This document shows, one piece after another, positions 1 to 6,173 of a stretch of DNA of 9,426 nucleotides (positions are counted from its first letter, which is position 1; every line of letters begins with the position of its first letter). Source of the DNA: Ectopseudomonas composti. Its GTDB lineage: Bacteria > Pseudomonadota > Gammaproteobacteria > Pseudomonadales > Pseudomonadaceae. The stretch lies in the NCBI GenBank assembly GCA_946886245.1, contig CAMPIF010000133.1:1-9426 (forward strand). The letters run 5' to 3'. Position numbers and translations under genes: made by a program. The notes beneath the pieces are model-generated. The model ran no database searches. It was not told the DNA's origin and worked only from the letters and a program-made list of their open reading frames with translations.

Positions 1-125
<125 letters not shown>

Positions 126-134
126 GCCGGTGCT

Positions 135-163
135 AAAAGCGGGGTGGCGGGCCACCCCGTTTT
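135..163 (+). terminator. Intrinsic terminator of serS
   Basis: The stem CGGGGTGG (140-147) pairs perfectly with CCACCCCG (152-159) around a four-base loop CGGG, and TTTT follows at 160-163. AAAA at 135-138 lies just before the stem, so a weaker terminator could also work on the other strand. It lies directly after the serS stop. Confidence 0.9.
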
Positions 164-179
164 CAGGCGGCACGCCTGA
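163..179. repeat. Small perfect palindrome after the serS terminator
   Basis: TCAGGCG (163-169) and CGCCTGA (173-179) are perfect inverted repeats around a three-base spacer GCA. The structure shares its first base with the end of the terminator T-run. It is the second of three hairpins in tandem between serS and cysG. No T-run follows, so it is unlikely to be a terminator itself. Its role is unknown. Confidence 0.6.
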
Positions 180-193
180 CGATGATGACCGCG

Positions 194-257
194 CGTAGGG
201 TGCGCTGTGCGCACCAAGGCTTTCCACCGTAGCTTGGTGCGCGCGGCGCACCCTACG
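194..257. repeat. 64-bp near-perfect palindromic element (REP/MITE-like)
   Basis: A 25-base left arm (194-218, starting CGTAGGGTGCGC) is matched by a 25-base right arm (233-257, ending GCGCACCCTACG) around a 14-base loop. The only two differences are A-to-G changes, which become G-U wobble pairs in RNA, so the fold is fully preserved. The ends are CGTAGGGTG and CACCCTACG. I recall elements of this type as dispersed intergenic repeats in several environmental Pseudomonas, but I could not check that here. It ends 25 bases before the cysG start, so cysG has little room for a promoter downstream of it. It is non-coding and has no obvious target-site duplication. Confidence 0.75.
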
Positions 258-282
258 ACCGCCCTCTGATGAGGCTGATCTG

Positions 283-1671
283 ATGCAATTCCTTCCGCTG
301 TTCCACAAGCTGCAGGGTCGCCTGGTACTGGTGATCGGCGGTGGTGAGGTCGCGCTGCGCAAGGCGCGCCTGCTAAGCGACGCTGGTGCTGTTTTGCGCG
401 TGGTCGCCCCGCAGATCCGTGGCGAGCTGCAGGAGCTGGCCGGCCCTGGCGGCATCTTCCTGCGTGGCTACGCGAGCAGCGACTTGCAGGGCGTTGCCCT
501 GGTCATTGCCGCGACCGATGACGTGCCGCTCAATGCGCAGATTTCTGCCGAGGCCCAGGCGTTGGGCATCCCCGTCAACGTGGTGGATGCGCCGGCGCTG
601 TGCAGCGTGATCTTTCCGGCCATCGTCGATCGCTCGCCCCTGATCGTCGCGGTCAGCAGTGGCGGCGATGCACCGGTGCTGGCACGGCTGATCCGCGCCA
701 AGATCGAAACCTGGATTCCGGCTACCTATGGCCAGTTGGCCAATCTGGGCAAGCGCTTCCGTGAGCGAGTCAAGCAGCTGTTTCCCGATGTGCAGCAGCG
801 CCGCGTGTTCTGGGAAGATGTCTTCCAGGGGCCGATCGCCGAGAGCGTGTTTGCCGGCAAGCCGCAGGAGGGTGAGCGCCTGCTGGAGGAGCGCCTGGCC
901 GGCGCGGCGCCGCGCGCGCTGGGTGAGGTCTATCTGGTCGGTGCCGGGCCGGGCGATCCCGACCTGCTGACCTTCCGCGCGCTGCGCCTGATGCAGCAAG
1001 CCGATGTGGTGCTGTACGACCGTCTGGTAGCACCCGCCATCATCGAGCTGTGCCGTCGTGATGCCGAGCGCATCTATGTCGGCAAGCGCCGCGCCGATCA
1101 CGCCGTGCCGCAGGAGCAGATCAACCAGTTGCTGATCGATCTGGCCCGTCAGGGCAAGCGTGTGCTGCGCCTGAAGGGTGGCGATCCGTTCATCTTCGGC
1201 CGGGGTGGTGAGGAGATCGAGCAACTGGCGGCGGAAGACATTCCCTTTCAGGTCGTGCCGGGTATCACCGCTGCCTCCGGTTGCGCGGCCTATGCCGGCA
1301 TCCCGCTGACCCATCGCGATCATGCGCAGTCCGTGCGTTTCGTTACCGGCCACCTCAAGGACGGCAGCAGCAACCTGCCGTGGCAAGATCTGGTGGCGCC
1401 CGGGCAAACCCTGGTGTTCTACATGGGCCTGGTCGGCCTGCCGGGTATCTGCGAGCAGCTGATCGCTCACGGCCGTTCAGGCGCTACGCCTGCGGCGCTG
1501 GTGCAACAGGGCACTACGCAGAACCAGCGGGTGTTTACCGGCACGCTGGAAACCCTGCCGGAGCTGGTCGCCGAGCACGACGTGCATGCGCCCACGCTGG
1601 TAATCGTCGGGGAGGTGGTCACCCTGCGTGACAAGCTGGCCTGGTTCGAAGGCGCCCAGGGCAGCATCTGA
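283..1671 (+). CDS. cysG: Siroheme synthase CysG (bifunctional)
   Basis: This 462-residue protein converts uroporphyrinogen III to siroheme in the cytoplasm. Residues 1 to about 205 form the precorrin-2 dehydrogenase/sirohydrochlorin ferrochelatase half: an NAD-binding [13 protein letters not shown] (19-31), NVVDAP with the likely catalytic Asp102, and [17 protein letters not shown] (122-138), which holds the serines where Salmonella CysG is phosphorylated. Residues from about 213 form the SAM uroporphyrinogen-III C-methyltransferase: [12 protein letters not shown] (219-230), [16 protein letters not shown] (296-311), [20 protein letters not shown] (326-345) and FYMGL (379-383). Length is close to the 457 residues of the enterobacterial enzyme, and both halves look intact. 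The ATG follows GAGG at 271-274 with eight bases between. Upstream lies the 64-bp palindrome, and no clear promoter is seen. Siroheme serves sulfite and nitrite reductases, neither of which is in this window. Confidence 0.97.
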   Translation: MQFLPLFHKLQGRLVLVIGGGEVALRKARLLSDAGAVLRVVAPQIRGELQELAGPGGIFLRGYASSDLQGVALVIAATDDVPLNAQISAEAQALGIPVNVVDAPALCSVIFPAIVDRSPLIVAVSSGGDAPVLARLIRAKIETWIPATYGQLANLGKRFRERVKQLFPDVQQRRVFWEDVFQGPIAESVFAGKPQEGERLLEERLAGAAPRALGEVYLVGAGPGDPDLLTFRALRLMQQADVVLYDRLVAPAIIELCRRDAERIYVGKRRADHAVPQEQINQLLIDLARQGKRVLRLKGGDPFIFGRGGEEIEQLAAEDIPFQVVPGITAASGCAAYAGIPLTHRDHAQSVRFVTGHLKDGSSNLPWQDLVAPGQTLVFYMGLVGLPGICEQLIAHGRSGATPAALVQQGTTQNQRVFTGTLETLPELVAEHDVHAPTLVIVGEVVTLRDKLAWFEGAQGSI

Positions 1672-1673
1672 TA

Positions 1674-1747
1674 CGTCGGGTGGATCACGCTTCATTGATC
1701 GACCATCGTCGGGTATTGGTGGATGAAAAGGTGTCATCCACCCTGCG
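1674..1747. repeat. Degenerate palindromic element in the cysG/yqjG convergent gap
   Basis: The strongest hairpin is GGTGGATGA (1718-1726) with TCATCCACC (1734-1742), nine perfect pairs around a seven-base loop. An outer, competing pairing joins GGGTGGAT (1678-1685) to ATCCACCC (1736-1743). CGTCGGGT occurs twice, at 1674-1681 and 1707-1714, so the element looks composite. Its ends, CGTCGGGTG and CACCCTGCG, match those of the 194-257 palindrome except for one base at each end. It fills the gap between two convergent genes and could stop transcription from either side, but no T-run supports ordinary intrinsic termination. Confidence 0.6.
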
Positions 1748-1750
1748 GTC

Positions 1751-2758
1751 TTAGCCCTGAGCCTTTTGCCACACGCCTTTGCCCGGCAGGCGCTGGCGAT
1801 CATGTGGGCTGGTGAAGTCCTGTAGCGGTCCTTTGGGAATCACGCCGGTCGGGTTGATGGTGGCGTGGCTGGCGTAGTAGTGCGATTTGATGTGGGTGAA
1901 ATCCACGGTCTCGGCGATCCCCGGCCACTGATACAACTCGCGCAGCCAGTTGGACAGGTTCGGGTAGTCCTCGATGCGCCGCAGGTTGCACTTGAAGTGG
2001 CCGTGATAGACGGCATCGAAGCGAATCAGCGTGGTGAACAGGCGAATGTCCGCTTCGGTCAGGTATTCGCCGGCCAGATAGCGATTCTCGCCCAGCAGCG
2101 CATCCAGTTCATCGAGCATGGCGAACAGCTCGTCGAAGGCCTCTTCATAGGCCTCCTGGGTGGTGGCGAAGCCTGCGCGGTAGACGCCGTTGTTCACCGC
2201 CGGGTAGATGCGCTCGTTGAGCTGGTCGATGCGCTCGCGCAGCGGCTCGGGGTAGAAGTCCAGGCCGTTGCCGGTGAGGCCGTCGAATGCGCTGTTGAAC
2301 ATGCGGATGATCTCCGCCGACTCGTTGCTGACGATGCCGCCAGTCTGCTTGTCCCATAGCACGGGCACGGTGACGCGGCCGGTGTAATGAGGATCATCGG
2401 CCGTGTAGCGTTGATGCATGTAGCCGAGGTTGTCGAGGTGGTCACTGCTGGAACCGAAGCTGCGGTCGAAGGTCCAGCCCTGTTCGCGCATCAGCCAGCT
2501 CACCACCGATACATCGATCAGCGATTCGAGGCCTTTGAGCTTGCGCAGGAGCAAGGTGCGGTGGGCCCAGGGGCAGGCCAGCGAGACGTACAGGTGATAA
2601 CGCCCGGCCTCGGCATTGAAACCGCCGTCACCACTTGGCCCGGCGCTGCCGTCGGCGGTTACCCAGTTGCGGCGTTGTGCGCTTTCGCGCTGGAAGCGGC
2701 CGCTGTCGCCGGTGTCGTACCACTGGTCGTGCCAGCGTCCATCGATCAACAAGCCCAT
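1751..2758 (-). CDS. yqjG: Glutathionyl-hydroquinone reductase (Xi-class GST, YqjG/ECM4 family)
   Basis: This 335-residue cytosolic enzyme matches the family that reduces glutathionyl-hydroquinones to free hydroquinones using glutathione. The N-terminal thioredoxin-like domain carries LACPWAHRTLLLRKLKGL (60-77) with the family's catalytic Cys62. VPVLWDK (131-137) contains the cis-proline, and NESAEIIRMFN (145-155) is the glutathione-binding region. The C-terminal helical GST domain includes YLAGEYLTEADIRLFTTLIR (227-246), a tyrosine in DAVYHGHFKCN (248-258) and a late SHYYASH (292-298), typical of Xi-class enzymes. Length fits the family. The ATG is preceded on this strand by GGAGG (2767-2771) with eight bases between. 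It lies 73 bases after the ybiB stop on the same strand and may be the last gene of that unit or have its own promoter; I found no convincing promoter in the gap. Which quinone it acts on cannot be read here. Confidence 0.92.
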   Translation of the reverse strand: MGLLIDGRWHDQWYDTGDSGRFQRESAQRRNWVTADGSAGPSGDGGFNAEAGRYHLYVSLACPWAHRTLLLRKLKGLESLIDVSVVSWLMREQGWTFDRSFGSSSDHLDNLGYMHQRYTADDPHYTGRVTVPVLWDKQTGGIVSNESAEIIRMFNSAFDGLTGNGLDFYPEPLRERIDQLNERIYPAVNNGVYRAGFATTQEAYEEAFDELFAMLDELDALLGENRYLAGEYLTEADIRLFTTLIRFDAVYHGHFKCNLRRIEDYPNLSNWLRELYQWPGIAETVDFTHIKSHYYASHATINPTGVIPKGPLQDFTSPHDRQRLPGKGVWQKAQG

Positions 2759-2831
2759 GACGCGTGCCTCCGTTCTGAATGAATCCGGAGTCTAGCGTCA
2801 TGAGCTCGATTGAACGGTGGAAAAAGCTGGC

Positions 2832-3827
2832 TTAAATGATCGGCTGGCTAGATTGAAGGCGTGCATCCCAGTACTGCCGGGCCTGCTGGAACGCCGCCTC
2901 GCGGCCCAGGCCCAGGCCGCGCAATGCGACGGCCATGGTGGCTATCACTGCCAGGCGACCGTACGCGTCATCATGCTCGCCGCGCCAGAACGCGCCCAAC
3001 ACGGCTGGGTCGAGTCGTTCGGGTTTGACATGCCGCTGCGCCGACAGCGCAGGCCATTCTTCGTCCCAGTCCTCGCCATCGAGGGTGCCATGGAGATGGC
3101 ACGCACCGTCCGGATTGACCTCGACTTCGCCGCCCTCGCCCTTGATCACGATGGCATGGTCACCCAGCAGGCGACTGGCTTCGCGGTGCACGGCCTGATA
3201 ACCGGGATGGAAGATGCTCTGCAGCCCGCAGCGGGCGCCGAGCGGGTTGATCACGCGGGCCAGGGAATGAATGGGCGAGCGCAGGCCCAGGGTGTTGCGC
3301 AGGTCGATCATGCGTTGCAGCGCCGGCATCCAGTTGCCCAGGTAGCTGTAGGCCAGATTGTCCTTGGCGAGTGCTGCTTCCACTGTCTGCCAGTCGTCGC
3401 AGCTGGGGATATCCAGTTGCTCCAGCAATTGCTCGGTATACATGCGGCCTGCGGTATGGGCGCCGCCGCCGTGCATGAAGATGCGCACGCCGCTGGCGGC
3501 CAGCGCCTTGGCAGCCAGCAGATACCAGGGCAGGTGGCGTTTCTTGCCGGCATAGCTGGGCCAGTCCAGGTCGACCTGGATGGCGGGTGCGGAGAGCCTT
3601 GGGCGTATGGCTTCGGTGAAACCGGCAAGTTCCTCGGCGCTTTCTTCCTTGTGCCGCAGCAGCATCAGAAAGGCGCCTAGCTGGGTGTCCTCGACCTTGC
3701 CGTCGAGCAGCATGCCCATGGCTTCGCGGGCTTCCTCGCGAGTCAGGCCGCGCGCACCGCGCTTGCCCTTGCCGAGAATGCGCACGAACTGGGCGAAAGG
3801 GTGTTCGGCGGGGGTGATCAGGTTCAT
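2832..3827 (-). CDS. ybiB: YbiB/TrpD2 family glycosyltransferase-like, nucleic-acid-binding protein
   Basis: The 331-residue product has the anthranilate phosphoribosyltransferase fold of TrpD. An N-terminal helical domain contains LTREEAREAMGMLLDGKVED (28-47). FMHGGGAHTAGRMYTEQLLEQL (118-138) lies where TrpD binds phosphoribosyl pyrophosphate. RNTLGLRSPIHSLARVINPL (177-196) is the hinge region, and VIKGEGGEVE (227-236) parallels VVHGxxGLDE of TrpD. The TrpD glycine-rich KGTGGD signature is absent, as expected for the TrpD2 branch. E. coli YbiB is described as a DNA/RNA-binding homodimer without tryptophan-pathway activity, and no trp gene is nearby. I chose the ATG at 3827, whose ATGA overlaps the tusE stop. 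The frame also allows a TTG two codons upstream (3833), but neither has a clear Shine-Dalgarno sequence, so translation is probably coupled to tusE. The exact biochemical role is unknown. Confidence 0.85.
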   Translation of the reverse strand: MNLITPAEHPFAQFVRILGKGKRGARGLTREEAREAMGMLLDGKVEDTQLGAFLMLLRHKEESAEELAGFTEAIRPRLSAPAIQVDLDWPSYAGKKRHLPWYLLAAKALAASGVRIFMHGGGAHTAGRMYTEQLLEQLDIPSCDDWQTVEAALAKDNLAYSYLGNWMPALQRMIDLRNTLGLRSPIHSLARVINPLGARCGLQSIFHPGYQAVHREASRLLGDHAIVIKGEGGEVEVNPDGACHLHGTLDGEDWDEEWPALSAQRHVKPERLDPAVLGAFWRGEHDDAYGRLAVIATMAVALRGLGLGREAAFQQARQYWDARLQSSQPII

Positions 3828-4159
3828 AGGCAATTGGTCGGTTTCGGCAGGCCGGCCAGCTTGGCGGCGAGTTTGGCGGGCGTACCCTTGAACAGGCGAT
3901 TGAGGTGCAGACTGTTACCCTTGTCCGTGCCCAGTTTCAGGGCGGCGTACTTGATCAGCGGACGGTTGGCCGGCGACAGCTGAAACTCGGCGTAGAAGGC
4001 GCGCAGCAGTTCGAGAATTTCCCAGTGCTGGTCACTCAGCTGCAACGCTTCCGCCGCGGCCAGCGCCTCGGCTACGGGGCGTGACCAGTCCTTCAGGTCG
4101 ACCAGGTAGCCGTCCTTGTCCAGAGCGATTTCGCGTCCGGCGACGTTGAGCGTGCTCAT
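3824..4159 (-). CDS. tusE: Sulfur relay protein TusE (DsrC family)
   Basis: TusE takes persulfide sulfur from TusBCD and hands it to MnmA for 2-thiouridine at position 34 of tRNA-Lys, tRNA-Glu and tRNA-Gln. The 111-residue protein starts MSTLNVAGREIALDKDGYLV, has the family core around WEILELLRAFYAEFQLSPANR (46-66) and KYAALKLG (70-77), and ends GLPKPTNCL. Cys110, second to last, is the only cysteine and matches the active CysA of the flexible C-terminal arm. The second cysteine found ten residues earlier in true sulfite-reductase DsrC proteins is missing (Lys100), so this is the tRNA-thiolation type. The frame extends 11 codons upstream, but the ATG at 4159 aligns with the family and its ATGA overlaps the tusB stop. 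No Shine-Dalgarno sequence is visible, which fits coupled translation. Confidence 0.95.
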   Translation of the reverse strand: MSTLNVAGREIALDKDGYLVDLKDWSRPVAEALAAAEALQLSDQHWEILELLRAFYAEFQLSPANRPLIKYAALKLGTDKGNSLHLNRLFKGTPAKLAAKLAGLPKPTNCL

Positions 4160-4455
4160 AGCCAGCTGTTGACCTTGGCGTAGCGGGTGCATAGCTCGAC
4201 GAACCCCGGGTAGTCCACGACCTGCGCGCGCTCGGGCGCCTGCAGGGCGCGGGCAGCGAGGTCTTCGTCCATGACGTAGAGCGCAACGCTGGCGGGCATC
4301 AATTGCAGTGCCTGCAGGTTGGCCGTGCCGGGCTGCAGCGCGTAGACCGCATCGCCACAGAGCAGCAGGGCGTCAGCAGCGCCCAGCAGGCGCAGGCAGC
4401 TGGCCAGACGGCTGTCGGCGAACGGCGAATGGGAAAGCATGTGCAGGGTGGCCAT
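4156..4455 (-). CDS. tusB: Sulfur relay protein TusB (DsrH family)
   Basis: This 99-residue subunit belongs to the TusBCD heterohexamer that accepts sulfur from TusA and passes it to TusE. It opens MATLHMLSHSPFADS, the TusB/DsrH start (E. coli: MLHTLHRSPW), continues LRLLGAADALLLCGDAVYAL (21-40), and ends VNSWL with the terminal Trp region seen in TusB. Length fits the family (about 95 residues). It has cysteines at 20, 33 and 89. Cys20 sits where DsrH of sulfur oxidisers has a conserved cysteine, which I recall being absent from E. coli TusB. Start and stop overlap both neighbours: TGATG joins tusC to tusB (one shared base), and ATGA joins tusB to tusE. It has no good Shine-Dalgarno sequence and probably depends on translation of tusC. 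Confidence 0.93.
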   Translation of the reverse strand: MATLHMLSHSPFADSRLASCLRLLGAADALLLCGDAVYALQPGTANLQALQLMPASVALYVMDEDLAARALQAPERAQVVDYPGFVELCTRYAKVNSWL

Positions 4456-4814
4456 CAGAGGGTGATCACCTGGTCATAGCGGTCGAGGAGGGTGGTCAGC
4501 GCGCTGTCGTCCAGCCGCTGTACCGCCAGATTCAGTTCGGCATCGCTCAGGCCGCGCTCGGCCAGGCTGCGCTGGCTGGCGTACAGGTCTTCCACGCCGA
4601 ACATCGGCAGGGCCTGGAGATTCGCGCCAAGGTCTTTCTGCTGTAGTGCGTCCGATTGCTGGGTTTTGCTCAGCTGGAATACGCCGTCGTCGAGAAACAG
4701 CATGCCGATTGGCAGGTCGAAGGCGCCGCCAGCCAGGGCAATATCCAGCGCCTCGCGTGCGCCGGGGCCGCTCCATGGAGCCTGACGGCTGATGATCAGC
4801 AGGGACTTGCTCAC
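4455..4814 (-). CDS. tusC: Sulfur relay protein TusC (DsrF family)
   Basis: This is the TusC subunit of TusBCD, a small cytoplasmic DsrE/F-fold protein that helps form the sulfur-transfer complex. The 119 residues equal the E. coli length. The sequence runs MSKSLLIISRQAPWSG, then AREALDIALAGGAFDL and IGMLFLDDGVFQL (36-48), the DsrE/F core, and ends LLDRYDQVITL. It has no cysteine at all, in line with a structural rather than sulfur-carrying role. Translation starts at GTG (4814), which shares a base with the tusD stop in TAGTG. A strong GGAGG (plus-strand CCTCC at 4821-4825), six bases before the GTG and inside the tusD 3' end, makes this start convincing and compensates for the weaker codon. 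Confidence 0.94.
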   Translation of the reverse strand: MSKSLLIISRQAPWSGPGAREALDIALAGGAFDLPIGMLFLDDGVFQLSKTQQSDALQQKDLGANLQALPMFGVEDLYASQRSLAERGLSDAELNLAVQRLDDSALTTLLDRYDQVITL

Positions 4815-5206
4815 TATTGGCCTCCGAAGCAGATCAGTCGGTCGGCCTGTTGCGCCGCTTCATGCAATTGGCCTAACCCGGATAGCTCCCAGGGGGCTTC
4901 GAGGTTGGCAGCCGGCCTGGCATGACGCTGCGCTTCTTCGGCATTGAGCACGCCGCGACGCAGGGCGGCGGCGATACAGACCACGGCGTCCAGGCCGTTG
5001 GCGCTGACGAACTCGCGCCACTCGCTGGGTAGATCCAGCTCGTCCTGAGGGCTGACCACGTTGCTGGCGGCGCTGTGCACGCCGTCCTGGTAGAAGAACA
5101 GACGAACGATTTCGTGGCCGCCGGCCAGTGTCGCTTGGGCAAAGCGCAGGGCGCGGCGGGAGGCTGGCTGATGAGGTGCGGCGAACAGGGCAATGGCAAA
5201 CTTCAT
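4814..5206 (-). CDS. tusD: Sulfur relay protein TusD (DsrE family)
   Basis: TusD is the sulfur-carrying subunit of TusBCD. The 130-residue protein starts MKFAIALFAAPHQPASRRAL, contains FAQATLAGGHEIVRLFFYQDGV (22-43), and has its active cysteine at 77 in DAVVCIAAALRRGV, equivalent to Cys78 of E. coli TusD. A second cysteine (126) lies in the C-terminal LICFGGQ. The frame runs 22 codons further upstream, but the family start is the ATG at 5206 and the proposed promoter lies inside the longer version, so I reject the extension. The Shine-Dalgarno sequence is weak. It is the first gene of the tusDCBE-ybiB unit, in which every junction overlaps by one or four bases, implying one mRNA and near-equal synthesis of the subunits. 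Confidence 0.94.
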   Translation of the reverse strand: MKFAIALFAAPHQPASRRALRFAQATLAGGHEIVRLFFYQDGVHSAASNVVSPQDELDLPSEWREFVSANGLDAVVCIAAALRRGVLNAEEAQRHARPAANLEAPWELSGLGQLHEAAQQADRLICFGGQ

Positions 5207-5235
5207 GGGGCGTCCGGCGAGGTAAAACTGGGCCA

Positions 5236-5264
5236 ATGATAAGGCCAGGACCGCTGGCAAACAA
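5236..5264 (-). promoter_or_regulatory. Candidate sigma-70 promoter of tusDCBE-ybiB
   Basis: On the minus strand TTGTTT (plus 5259-5264) and TATCAT (plus 5236-5241) are separated by 17 bases. The -10 box matches the consensus at five of six positions and the -35 at three. Transcription would start near 5229, leaving a leader of about 23 bases before the tusD ATG. It sits between the yccA terminator and tusD, the only place an operon promoter could be. Confidence 0.5.
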
Positions 5265-5296
5265 AGAATCACTGCAGTGGAGGCAGGCAGTCGCGC

Positions 5297-5322
5297 AAGA
5301 AAAAGCCCGCCGAAGCGGGCTT
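5297..5322 (-). terminator. Intrinsic terminator of yccA
   Basis: Read on the minus strand, AAGCCCGC pairs with GCGGGCTT (plus 5315-5322 and 5303-5310) around the stable tetraloop TTCG. The stem is followed by TTTTTCTT (plus 5297-5304, overlapping the last stem bases). It lies 18 bases after the yccA stop and separates yccA from the tus operon promoter. Confidence 0.93.
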
Positions 5323-5340
5323 GAAGGGGGACGAAAGCTA

Positions 5341-6009
5341 TCAGTCGTCGCCACCCATGATGCCGAAGATCTGCAGCAGGCTGACGAACAGGTTGTAGAT
5401 CGATACGTACAGGCTGATGGTAGCCATGATGTAGTTGCGCTCACCACCATGGATGATGGCGCTGGTCTGGAACAGGATGCAGACCGAGGAGAACAGCACG
5501 AAGCCAGCACTGATCGCCAGTTGCAGGCCGCTGATCTGGAAGAAGAAGCTGGCAACCACGGCGCCCAGCAGAACGAAGAAGCCTGCAGTGATGAAGCCGC
5601 TGAGGAAGCTCATGTCCTTGCGGGTGGTCAGCACGTAGGCAGACAGGCCGAAGAACACCAGTGCGGTCATGGCAAAGGCGGAGCTGATGACTTCAGCGCC
5701 GTTCGCCATGCCCAGGTAGCGGTTGAGGATCGGGCCCAGGGTGTACCCCATGAAACCGGTCAGCGCGAGGGTAGAAAGCAGGCCCCACGAAGAGTTGCGC
5801 AGCTTGGCGGTGAGGAAGAACAGACCGTAGAAGCCGATCAGCACAACGAAGATGTTCGGATAAGGAACGTTGGCGCGCTGCGAGATGAAGGCAACCAGGC
5901 CGCTGAAGGCCAGGGTGATGGCCAGTAGGCCGTAGGTATTGCGCAGAACGCTGCTGACTTCCTGTTGCTCAACCTGAGAATGGTTGAGTGCATAATCTCG
6001 CTCTTGCAT
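5341..6009 (-). CDS. yccA: Bax inhibitor-1/YccA family inner-membrane protein
   Basis: The 222-residue product matches the BI-1 (UPF0005) family. A short N-terminal tail ([12 protein letters not shown]) is followed by seven hydrophobic segments at roughly 24-42, 51-68, 74-92, 107-127, 134-154, 161-181 and 196-216. The C-terminal end, [20 protein letters not shown] (186-205) then [11 protein letters not shown], is the strongest family signature. E. coli YccA is a substrate and modulator of the FtsH protease and acts when SecY is jammed; the same role here is inferred. The frame is open 51 codons further upstream, but the ATG at 6009 has AGGAG (plus 6017-6021) seven bases before it, matches the family N-terminus, and lies downstream of a good promoter. 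The gene is a single transcription unit with its own terminator. Its position next to tus genes and tRNA-Ser resembles the tusE-yccA-serT order of E. coli. Confidence 0.94.
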   Translation of the reverse strand: MQERDYALNHSQVEQQEVSSVLRNTYGLLAITLAFSGLVAFISQRANVPYPNIFVVLIGFYGLFFLTAKLRNSSWGLLSTLALTGFMGYTLGPILNRYLGMANGAEVISSAFAMTALVFFGLSAYVLTTRKDMSFLSGFITAGFFVLLGAVVASFFFQISGLQLAISAGFVLFSSVCILFQTSAIIHGGERNYIMATISLYVSIYNLFVSLLQIFGIMGGDD

Positions 6010-6054
6010 GGCGACGCTCCTGTGGCTACGAGGCTTTAAATCCAGATGCATGGG

Positions 6055-6082
6055 ATCATAACAGAGCAGGATTGCCTGCCAA
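6055..6082 (-). promoter_or_regulatory. Sigma-70 promoter of yccA
   Basis: Minus-strand TTGGCA (plus 6077-6082) and TATGAT (plus 6055-6060) are 16 bases apart, each matching the consensus at five of six positions. The predicted start near 6048 gives a leader of about 39 bases before the ATG, containing the AGGAG ribosome-binding site. It stands back to back with the tRNA promoter; only ten bases separate the two -35 boxes. Confidence 0.7.
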
Positions 6083-6092
6083 GACTTAGAGT

Positions 6093-6120
6093 TTGACAGT
6101 GTGTTGCGTTCCGGTAAGAT
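6093..6120 (+). promoter_or_regulatory. Promoter of tRNA-Ser with GC-rich discriminator
   Basis: A perfect -35 TTGACA (6093-6098) is followed after 16 bases by TAAGAT (6115-6120) and then by TGCCGCCCGC. A GC-rich discriminator of this kind is typical of stable-RNA promoters under stringent (ppGpp/DksA) control. The start would be near 6127, about 47 bases before the mature tRNA. Confidence 0.75.
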
Positions 6121-6136
6121 TGCCGCCCGCACTGCT

Positions 6137-6162
6137 GTGGAGGTTTCAGTCTTGGCCTCCAC
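6137..6162 (+). other. Hairpin in the 5' leader of pre-tRNA-Ser
   Basis: GTGGAGG (6137-6143) and CCTCCAC (6156-6162) are perfect complements around a 12-base loop. They lie between the predicted transcription start and the first base of the mature tRNA. The structure would be in the part removed by RNase P, ending 11 bases before the cleavage site. Whether it affects processing is unknown. Confidence 0.45.
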
Positions 6163-6173
6163 GCTCAGAATTT

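Noticed and set aside
373..1470. Open frame of 365 codons on the minus strand opposite cysG
   Set aside because: Its length comes from GC-rich codon bias of the real gene on the other strand. The product is low-complexity, rich in Gln, Arg, His and Ala, and matches no family I recognise, while CysG is intact.
1865..2359. Open frame of 164 codons on the plus strand opposite yqjG
   Set aside because: Antisense shadow of the hydroquinone reductase gene with no recognisable motif.
2759..2831. Search for a promoter of yqjG in the ybiB-yqjG gap
   Set aside because: A TAGACT box is present on the minus strand (plus 2789-2794), but no acceptable -35 box lies 16-18 bases upstream, so I do not list a promoter.
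2817..3680. Open frame of 287 codons on the plus strand opposite ybiB
   Set aside because: It is antisense to a clearly recognisable YbiB. It has no sensible domain and starts in the terminal intergenic region; a typical shadow frame.
4461..4470. Perfect 10-bp palindrome GGTGATCACC at the tusC end
   Set aside because: It encodes conserved C-terminal residues of TusC (VIT). A short palindrome in coding DNA is easily due to chance, and nothing links it to an operator.
5207..5272. 22-codon N-terminal extension of tusD (a possible signal peptide)
   Set aside because: The extension looks hydrophobic, but TusD is cytoplasmic, the family start is MKFAIALFAA, and the likely -10 and -35 boxes lie inside the extension.
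5128..5928. Open frame of 266 codons on the plus strand across tusD and yccA
   Set aside because: It crosses an intrinsic terminator and two real genes on the other strand. Its product is a low-complexity acidic and Gln-rich sequence.
6010..6162. 51-codon N-terminal extension of yccA
   Set aside because: It would include the yccA and part of the tRNA promoter region. The family N-terminus and the AGGAG site both point to the ATG at 6009.
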